From assembly GCF_965363235.1 (NCBI RefSeq), contig NC_134839.1:100228417-100292416 (forward strand): a stretch of 64,000 bases of DNA. Direction: 5' to 3'. Source of the stretch: Mytilus galloprovincialis (Eukaryota; Mollusca; Bivalvia; Mytilida; Mytilidae). Position 1 is the stretch's first letter; each line of letters opens with the position of its first letter. The translations under genes and the position numbers were made by a program. Under the pieces are notes generated by a model that was not told the origin of the DNA, ran no database searches, and saw only the letters and a list, made by a program, of their open reading frames with translations. Below are positions 56,570 through 64,000 of the stretch, in pieces.

Positions 56570-56906
56570 TCTCCGTTAGGCTGTGAGGGATGCAGAAGTA
56601 TGCCCGATGAGAATGGACATGTTAAATCTGATGCTTCGTGAAGAGAGTTCCACTCTCTGCACGTTAAAAACCCTTGCAACAACTCTTTGGGTCACCTTTT
56701 GTAAGGCGACATTTCTGTCCTTATTCAATATGCCAGGTCTGATCAGGTGTCAGTCGACATTTCCCCTACCCTCATCCTGGATGGTCTATATTACAGAACA
56801 TACCTAATGTTTTTATTTTTAACTTGTTCTCGTCTAAACATAAATGAAACATTGGCCACTGGACGTTAAGCAAAACCAGAAGCAAGCAATCAATCAATCA
56901 CTAAAG
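56570..56906 (+). mobile_element. SINE/LINE 3'-end-like element with (CAAT)n tail
   Basis: Contains GGATGCAGAAGTATGCCCGA and AAAACCCTTGCAACAACTCT, ends GGCCACTGGACGTTAAGCA and a CAATCAATCAATCAC tail. The same tail type occurs inverted at ~2128. The 74-codon frame inside is a by-product. Confidence 0.65.
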
Positions 56907-57803
56907 TAACCAAACTGTGTATTATTGAAGTGACAGGACAACGTCTTTGTAGCGGAATGTGAAGTCTGAAGATAAGGCTTTCTTCTATTCATTCTTCCCG
57001 AAAAGCCATGTATGAAGCCCTCATAATAATACATGAATAAAATCGGCAAAAAAGAGAAGCAGATTTTGTTCCCATTTTAAAGTTGATTGTTGAAAAGGTC
57101 ATCCAAACGAAACACTTTGACTTCAATCAATACATCAATCATAATGATAATGTCATTTACAAACACATTTGTAAGGACACTTATGGAATGTTTGTAACCA
57201 ACACAGGGTAAGAAGATCCAAAGGAACATGTAATAGACCTATAATTAAGTAGGATTTCCTCATTGTTTAGCGCCTGAAGGGTAAAGGTTGAGTTTTTTTA
57301 AAAGTGAATCTTCAATACCTTATTCCTAAATTAGGACAAGGATTTTTATAGTGAACTCTCAGATCTATAATTGGTGTCTTTTTGTTTGTTGGAGGTATAA
57401 GCCTTTTCAACTGATTTTTATAGTTTATTCTTATGTTGTACTGTTACGCCATATTTTTTCATGTGCCTGTCCCAAGTCAGGAGCATGTAGTTAAGTGGTT
57501 AACACAGTTTTGGAGGTCAAGCTGTGTTGTACAAGAATCTATAAAATATTTTGGGATGCTATGAAAAACAAAGACGCTAGATTCATTCAAGTGTGGACAT
57601 CACAATATAGAGACTAATTACATAATAATTGATTAATAATTATGTCATAATGAAATTATCACAATTTGAAAGATTAATCTTTCTTCCATCTTTTGGTACC
57701 TCATTTATAAAATATAAAGAAGGATGAAATGAATTACATCAGTTTAAAGTTGTCTGATTGGGAGTGAAAAAATCTTTGTATTGTGCTACCTTAAATGAGC
57801 TGA
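56907..57803. other. Intergenic with small repeat traces
   Basis: Near 57468-57505, GTGCCTGTCCCAAGTCAGGA and TTAAGTGGTT are the complement of the end of family A. Otherwise nothing was recognised. Confidence 0.45.
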
Positions 57804-57898
57804 CACAGGCACTTGTCTCAGATTTTGTTTTCTTATATACCTTAATATAAGGTTATATTAAGGTATATAAGATTTTTTTTCTGAGACAAGTGCCTGTG
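57804..57898. mobile_element. 95-bp palindromic MITE with 8-bp target duplication
   Basis: CACAGGCACTTGTCTCAGA at the left is inverted at the right; the central TATATACCTTAATATAA is also palindromic. TGAGCTGA flanks both sides (57796-57803, 57899-57906). The 8-bp duplication fits hAT. Confidence 0.85.
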
Positions 57899-57920
57899 TG
57901 AGCTGACTTTAAATTAAGCT

Positions 57921-57947
57921 TATTGTATTGTATTGTATTGTATTGTA
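57921..57947 (+). repeat. (TATTG)n microsatellite
   Basis: About five perfect TATTG pentamers, just downstream of the 95-bp MITE. Confidence 0.85.
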
Positions 57948-58684
57948 AAACTTATTTCTTACCGGGACAATACAAATTCCGACAAAATCAAAATATCTTA
58001 TAGTGTCGCAATTACTTTGCATTTCTAGAAGTGTCTCGAATTAATTCCTAAATATAAACCAACCTTCGCCAACTAACATATTCTGGATATTGTACGAATA
58101 AAGTTTGATAAATTATATAAAACAATCTACATTTATAAGTAAATCAGTTGTTAATTTGTCACAGAACCCAATATGGATACTATACCACATCATGCCCTCA
58201 TCAATCAGAAATAAAAATCTCACGTTCTTAAGATACAGTGCCATCTTGTCATAAAACTTAAGGATTCTTATTGAACTGAATCCTTTTAAATATGACATGT
58301 TAATAAACTGATAAAAAATAATGCCAGCCGAAGAAGCTAAAAGTTTTAAGATACTCAAGTCTGTCTACAACTTCAAGATGTTAAGTAGAATGTAAAAGTT
58401 CTTGATTTCCAAGACTTTAATGTTTTCAAGCTTTTTGCAGACATCTCATATCAATTCAAGCTGCCATATAAAGACATTAACTTCTCTTTGACAATTTCCT
58501 ATGACTATAATGATCAAGTGTAATGTTTTACTATAACTGCAGAATCGGTTAACGGTCTCCTGTAAATATGCTCTTTTTCGTTTATATTAGTTAATGTTGA
58601 AGTACACATTTAATATTGTACTCTTATTGACTAGGACATAAATTATTGGTCGTTAGGTGAGCATAATTTAAAATAAAAACCATA

Positions 58685-58830
58685 TACTGAGAAAGACAAC
58701 GAGGAGGCGAAATATACCAAAGGGACATTCAAACATAAACCGACAAAACCATGGCAAATCTAAAAAGAAAAAGAGCAAAAGACAAACAGAGTATAAAACA
58801 CTACACTTTTGAGATTTAAGAATATACACT
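58685..58830 (+). repeat. Dispersed repeat (GGAGGCGAAATATACCAAAG)
   Basis: GACAACGAGGAGGCGAAATA, CAAAGGGACATTCAAACATA and GAAAAAGAGCAAAAGACAAA have the look of a dispersed mollusc repeat. There is only one copy in this window, so the call rests on recollection of the motif. Confidence 0.45.
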
Positions 58831-59299
58831 GAGATTAAAAAAGTTCAAAATAACACCATGAGACTTACAAACAGGACAGAAAGAATCAAAGTATACACAT
58901 CAAGGATGACAAATTACATACTGAGATAAAGATCTGATTCCTAAGAAGTTACTGTATATAGTCAGTCTCGTATGAATAAAGAAACTTGTAAGCAGCAACC
59001 TTTCATCAAGAAAATCATGATAGGAAATGGAAGGTCTCGAATATCTTATTAACTGGAAGATAAATACTATATGTGTAGGCGCTGGTTGAATGTTACGACA
59101 TACAAATGAAAATTATACAATTGAGAAGCGTTTGCCACGATGTTTTGTTCTCAACCGACACTCATTGTCAATTCTAGATGCAAGTCGAGATATGAGACCG
59201 ACCTAACTGTTTAATATGTGGTATGATCTATCTGTATCTGTAGTGGTACGTGTAGAATCCTGTTTAGGCTTTTATACACGGTGGAGAATAGCGCCGTTG
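58831..59299. other. 3' flank of the LINE
   Basis: Probably includes the LINE 3'UTR (TGTATCTGTAGTGGTACGTG near 59230, complement of a CAGATACAGATAGATC-type tail). The exact 3' end was not resolved. Confidence 0.35.
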
Positions 59300-60537
59300 T
59301 TATGGGCGGTGTTCTTGTAGAGCGGTCTTAAATGCCTCTACAGAACCTGCATGCACAACTTTATCTGGTAGTTGGTTCCAGTGAATAGTTGTTTCCACAA
59401 AAAATGAATGTTTGTACTGTGGTTTGTTGCTATTTGGTACTTTAAGTCCTCTGGTGTTATTGATTCCTTGACGTTCGATGATATTGTCAGTTTCACAGTT
59501 TGAATAAGTTTTGGCTTTTATTGTTCGTTTAGGTCTTGCTGGTATGACAAAATTGTCGGCTGGTAGAGCCGGCACCAGACCCTCAACCACCTTGTAAATC
59601 AGGATAAGACGGAGGCTGTGTCTTCTTTCCTCTAGCGTCTCCATTTCAAGCTGGTGTCTCATATTAGTTATGGACCCTGTTTCTCGACTCCTGTAGTTTT
59701 TCTTGATGAATCGTAAGCCTCTGTTTTGGATACGTTCTAGTTTGTCAATATCCCCGTTCATATATGGGTTCCAGATTGTTGCGCCATATTCCATTGTTGA
59801 TCTTACTAGGGATATATATGCTACTTTCCTACATGCTTCTGGTACGTTCCTCAAGTTCCTCCGAAGAAAGCCCAAGGTGGCGTTGGCTTTCTTGCTGATG
59901 TTATTTATGTGGAAGCTCCATTTCAGATCGTTTGAGATTTGGAGTCCTAAGTAGGGGTTCACTTGTACTTCTTGTAGGATGTGTTTATTAAGCGTGTAGA
60001 ATTTGTCTGCTTTTTTGTTTATGGATAGAACATAGCACTTTTTGGCGTTGAAACGCATTCCCCATTTGTCGGCCCAGATTTCTAGTTGTTCCAAATCTGT
60101 TTGTAGCTTTTGTTGGTCTTGGCTATTTTCAATTGTTCTGTATAATAGACAGTCGTCAGCAAATAGTCTTACTGATGATGTTACACTGTCTGGTAGGTCA
60201 TTGATGTGGCACAGGAATAGGATTGGTCCTAAGACTGTGCCCTGGGGGACCCCAGAGTCAACTGTTGTTTCGCCAGATGATTCGCCTTCCACAATGGTTC
60301 TCATTGATCTTGCAGTTAGGAAGTTCTTAAGCCATTTGTGTGTATTTCCTTTAATTCCATACTGATCTAATTTATGTAATAATTTGTTGTGTGGTACTGT
60401 GTCGAAAGCTTTTGAAAAATCTAATATGCCTACGTCGATTTGATGTCCCTTGTCATGTTCTTGTAGGAAGTCGTTGATGGTAGTTATGAGTTGGGTTTCA
60501 CATGATTATCCTGACCTGAAGCCGTGGTTTAAGTTGG
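59300..60537 (-). pseudogene. LINE ORF2, 3' fragment (RT palm, thumb and C-terminal region)
   Basis: Continues the RT in another frame: DFSKAFDTVPH near 60400, GVPQGTVLGP near 60240, FADDCLL near 60165, then the thumb and a C-terminal ETTIHWNQLPDKVV region. An in-frame TAA at 60506-60508 lies upstream of the DFSKAFD motif. The stop at 59300 appears natural for the family. Confidence 0.88.
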
Positions 60538-62319
60538 TTAGGATTTTGTTTTTTTTTCCAGATGTTTTAGGATATGCCTGCATACGATATGTTCTAGAAT
60601 TTTGCTGATGACAGATGTTAGGGATACAGGTTTGTAGTTTTCTGCCAGGTGTTTGTCTCCTTTTTTGAAGATACTGGATATGTTTGCGTCTCTCCAGTCT
60701 TTTGTTAGTTCACCTGTGTCTAGCGAGCATTGTATTATGATTTGTAGGATGGGTGCGAGTTGTTCAGCACATTCCTTAAGTATGCGGTTTGGGATGTTGT
60801 CTGGTCCAGAGGCTTTATTTGGGTTGGTGTTTTTAAGTAGTTTTTCCAGTCCCTTTTGGTCGATCGTTAATGGTGTTATATTGATTTTGGCTCGTATTCT
60901 TGTTGTTGGTAGGTTAGTGTCTGATGTTATTGTGAATACGGACTTGAATTGTTCTAGTAGGAGTTCGGCTTTCCCTTTACTGTCACTGACAAGATTAGTC
61001 CCCTTTTTTAATGGTGCGATTCCTCCTGAGTCCTGGCGTTTGGATTTAATGTATTTCCAAAACGACTTTGTGTCATTGTTGTTTAGGCCCTCAAAGATGT
61101 TTTGGTTGACATATTCATATTCTGCTTTCCTCAGTTGTTTCTTGCATTCCTTTTGAAAAGACCTATAATTTGACCATTTGTTTGTTTTTCTGGCTTGTTT
61201 GTATAGCCTCTGTTTTTTCTTTAGCATTTTCCTCTGTTTGTGTTTGATCCATGGGATGTTATTTCTTGATCTTATTTCTTTGTTCGGAATATTTGTATTC
61301 ATGGTTTTTTGAAGCTGACTTTTGAAGGTGTCCCAAAGTTGATGTACCTCAGCTCCTTGATGATGTTTTTCTTTGACCTCTTCTAGGGTGTGTTTAAGGT
61401 CTGTGGTGATTTGGTCCCATTTTGCCTTCTTGTAGATGTAACATTTTCTTGGTAGGCTTTTTTGATGGTGTACTTTTGTTTCCAGGTCGGTGATTATGCT
61501 GTCATGGTCTGATATACCTGGTACGTTATTGGAGGATTTAACTAGAGTTGGGTTTGTAACAAATACAAGATCTAGGAGGTTTCCTTCACGAGTTGGTATA
61601 GTGTGTATTTGTGTCAGATTATATGTTTCAGCTATTTCAACTAGTCCTTGTTGGATTTTTCTGTCTGGTCCAAGGGCTGTTGCTGTGTCCCATATGATGT
61701 CGGGGCAGTTGAAATCTCCTGTTAGAATGACATTGGTGTTCCCATTAGTCCTGGCCTTCTCAAGTGACTTTTGCAGTTCGTTTAGGTGTTTTTGATCTCT
61801 GTGTGGCATGTAAAAAGATCCAACTAGCAAGTCTTTGTTGTTTTTTATTTTGATCTTTACCCATTCAATTTCTCCGTCAGTAATTAAGGATGTTTGTTCG
61901 ACTGATGTAATGGATTTCTCTACAAGTACAAATACACCCCCTCCAAGAGTCCCTCTGTCATTTCTGTATACATTATAGTTAGTTGGAAATATTTCGCTTG
62001 ACATTATGGCGTCTTTTGTTGGATTTGATCCTGGTTTTATTCCTTTTAACCATGATTCTGTGGCGCATACTATGTCTGGTTTCAAGTAGTGGAGTGCTGC
62101 CTCAAATTCTTGTTTTTTATCTTTTATGCTCCTGCAGTTGATTGTCATGATGCGGAGTTTGTTTTTTTCTGGTATCTCGTAAGGATTGCTACTGAGATGT
62201 GATTTCCTTTGGTTTATGGATGATCGTGTCTTGCTGTGAGATGACATGTTTCCACTCTTTGGGCTGCTTGACTTCAGTGGGCTGAAGACTGATGATATTG
62301 AGTCCATGGTGTAGTCCAA
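60538..62319 (-). pseudogene. LINE ORF2, 5' fragment (endonuclease and RT motifs 1-2)
   Basis: 593 codons from ATG 62319. The N-terminal ~50 residues are Ser-rich; the EEP nuclease occupies roughly residues 50-280 with the metal-binding Glu in CATESWL and terminal SDHD; a basic linker (KHKQRKMLKKKQRLYKQARK) precedes the RT. It terminates early because of the homopolymer frameshift. Confidence 0.9.
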
Positions 62320-63915
62320 TCTATTTCGAGTTTAATGGAAAGATTCGTTGAACAGTAACCATTCTTTTAATATTTTTTTGAGAAGACATAATATATATGA
62401 GGGAACATGACGTTAAGGGCATACAATACAGTTTGGATCCCGTATTTAAATTTTGATGAAAATTTGCATGTAGGCTTTTTTTTACCTGATTAAATCAAAT
62501 ATGTGATAAAAAATACACCTTCATGTGCTACTTTTTGAGTAAATTGAGGTTCAAATTTCAGATATTTCCTAAAAATACGGATTTGTGGACGTATTTTTCC
62601 TTTCGATAGAAATATATAACTTTTTTGTTTTACAAAAAGATAAAAACGATCTGTTTTTAGTTGAATTATTTGTAATTAATATGTTATATAAATATTGTAC
62701 ATTTTATTTTTACAAATAACTCAAATTAATCAAATAATCATGAATGTAGGAACAACCAGTCATGTTTTGCTGTATATTAATCAAATTTTAAAAATGCACT
62801 ATTTACGTTTTCATGAAAATTGGTACACATAATCTTATTACGTAATCAAACCAAATGTCATTAAAAAAAAGAGGGGTCCATGAACTTGTTTTTAAGTTAA
62901 ATCAGTTTGAATGGTAAAAATCAGCAGACAACTGCATCTTTTCCCGATAAGTCACCGTTTGACGTCGCGAAAATAATTTGCGTGTCCCACGAATATAGGC
63001 TCACGTCGGCAAGAATAGGAACGGTGACCACACATTTGGTTTCCATGTGAATGCAAATTGATTGTTGAAAAACAGTGTTTCCCAAACGTAACAAATATAT
63101 ATGCTTTCACTGAATTGTTTTTAAGAAACAAAGCAGGGTAAATTCTTTCATACAAGTTTTATTTTAGTGAAGAATAGGAAATACTTGTATAAATGGTAAT
63201 CAAAGTCGAAGTTTTAACACTATTGCAAGAGGAAAGAGGATTTTTGCTCAAAGGTTACGACGACAATGAGACAAGAGTGGCAGTAGCTCGGGCTAGTTGA
63301 GCTAATAAGACATTTTCTAAATTTTTCTTCTTAAAATAGAAAAAATCAACCTAATACAAATCCCCAATCTATGGCTAATTTTTAACCCTTTAAAATTGAT
63401 ATATTTTAAAAAGACATTCCCGATGCCGAAATGTTATAAGCTATATTTTATACAGTCTTATCTATGAAGGAAGTCTTATCTGACGAGGAATTATACCATT
63501 AAACATTGTCAAACTCCTTGATTAGCCGTCAGATCAAATATATCTTCTCTAAACTTTCCTCTTCAATCTTCTTCAATGGGTCACTTCTTTTCAGATTACT
63601 AAAGGATGATAAAGTGTTACGGTCTTTTTCTTTTTAATGATATGAGATTAAAATAGAAGTTAATGACGTCATAGTAACACCTTGCGGATATTTTAAGATT
63701 CCCGATGTTACATTTTGAAAACTTTACAAGACGTGGTTTATCCAACTTTGATAATAGTTCTGCAATGTCATTACAAGATACAAGTGTATACTATAAATAT
63801 GTTCACTACGTATATCTCTGTACATTCTCAAACCAGTCTGTATGTTGCATTTGAATATTCTATTCCACCAACGACACTTATGTATGCCCTAACAAATAAA
63901 TACCAGGCTACATAA
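62320..63915. other. Intergenic
   Basis: AT-rich sequence upstream of the LINE. No protein-like frames, repeats with partners in the window or RNA genes were recognised. Confidence 0.45.
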
Positions 63916-64000
63916 GGCAGCAACCATTTGATTTTCTGGGGGGGGGGGGGGGGGGGGGGGGGGGCTATGGTTTTTTTTTCGCTTTCGGCGAAGAACAATC
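63916..64000. mobile_element. Poly-G MITE, second copy, cut by window end
   Basis: Follows TAA (63913-63915) and begins GGCAGCAACCATTTGATTTT, CTG; the G run spans 63938-63964 (27 G), then CTATGGTTTTTTTTTC. The end after that (GCTTTCGGCGAAGAAC) differs from the 46-kb copy. Confidence 0.82.

Larger units (their letters stand above)
59300..62319 (-). mobile_element. Non-LTR retrotransposon (APE endonuclease + RT), CR1/Jockey-like, degraded
   Basis: Seen on the - strand: 62319-60538 encodes an exonuclease-endonuclease-phosphatase domain (LRIMTINCRSIKDKK, IVCATESWL, LTGDFNCPDI, GISDHDSI). RT segments follow (KASGPDNIPNRILKE, NYKPVSLTSVISKILEHI). 60304-59300 carries RT motifs GVPQGTVLGPILF and the catalytic RLFADDCLLYR, plus the C-terminal region (KVAYISLVRSTMEYGATIWN). 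Between them the frame breaks in a 9-A run at ~60550-60558 and meets a TAA at 60506-60508; the next frame still contains DFSKAFDTVPH. There is no preceding ORF1, so it is 5'-truncated or of a one-ORF type. The element copies itself by target-primed reverse transcription in intact relatives; this copy should be inactive. Clade assignment is tentative. Confidence 0.92.

Noticed and set aside
60042..60365. + strand frames of ~100 codons over the LINE
   Set aside because: Antisense shadows of the reverse transcriptase.

Overview
The window is AT-rich animal DNA with intron-containing genes. Its dispersed repeats (palindromic MITEs, poly-G-flanked elements, elements built from internal ~150-bp monomers) resemble those I associate with bivalve molluscs, most likely a marine mussel (Mytilidae). 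That placement is inference from repeat style and gene structure, not a database match.

Three protein-coding genes can be supported. (1) The 3' two thirds of a lysosomal-type beta-galactosidase (GH35, GLB1-like) runs on the + strand in 12 exons from 146 to 18627. All splice phases agree and both catalytic glutamates are present; the 5' exons lie outside the window. (2) A complete three-exon sepiapterin reductase (SPR, 265 aa) lies on the - strand (29898 to 25392), tail to tail with GLB1. (3) A serine-rich, intrinsically disordered protein of unknown function is on the + strand: a large exon 43964-45840 plus five smaller exons ending at 49232. A phase-compatible candidate first coding exon lies at 33073-33188, so its start would be divergent from SPR.

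The rest is repeats. GLB1 introns hold two tandem arrays that each copy an exon end together with its 5' splice site: a 28-bp unit (3391-4019) and a 73-bp unit (7673-16390, about 100 copies by length/period). The 73-bp array carries a 12-unit (876-bp) higher-order duplication and is interrupted by a 1.28-kb DNA transposon. Between GLB1 and SPR are a Harbinger-like element, a 41-bp minisatellite and dispersed repeats. The second SPR intron carries two terminal-inverted-repeat elements, one with 10-bp target duplications. The 30-43 kb stretch is mostly dispersed repeats with internal ~145-160 bp monomers. The 52-55.5 kb stretch is a repeat element with a ~1.08-kb tandem duplication and a nested insertion. 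At 59.3-62.3 kb a non-LTR retrotransposon (endonuclease plus reverse transcriptase) lies on the - strand, broken by one frameshift and one stop. The window ends inside a second copy of the poly-G element found at 46 kb.

The most notable observation is the pair of splice-donor minisatellites in one gene. I see no prokaryote-style system, CRISPR array or operon.
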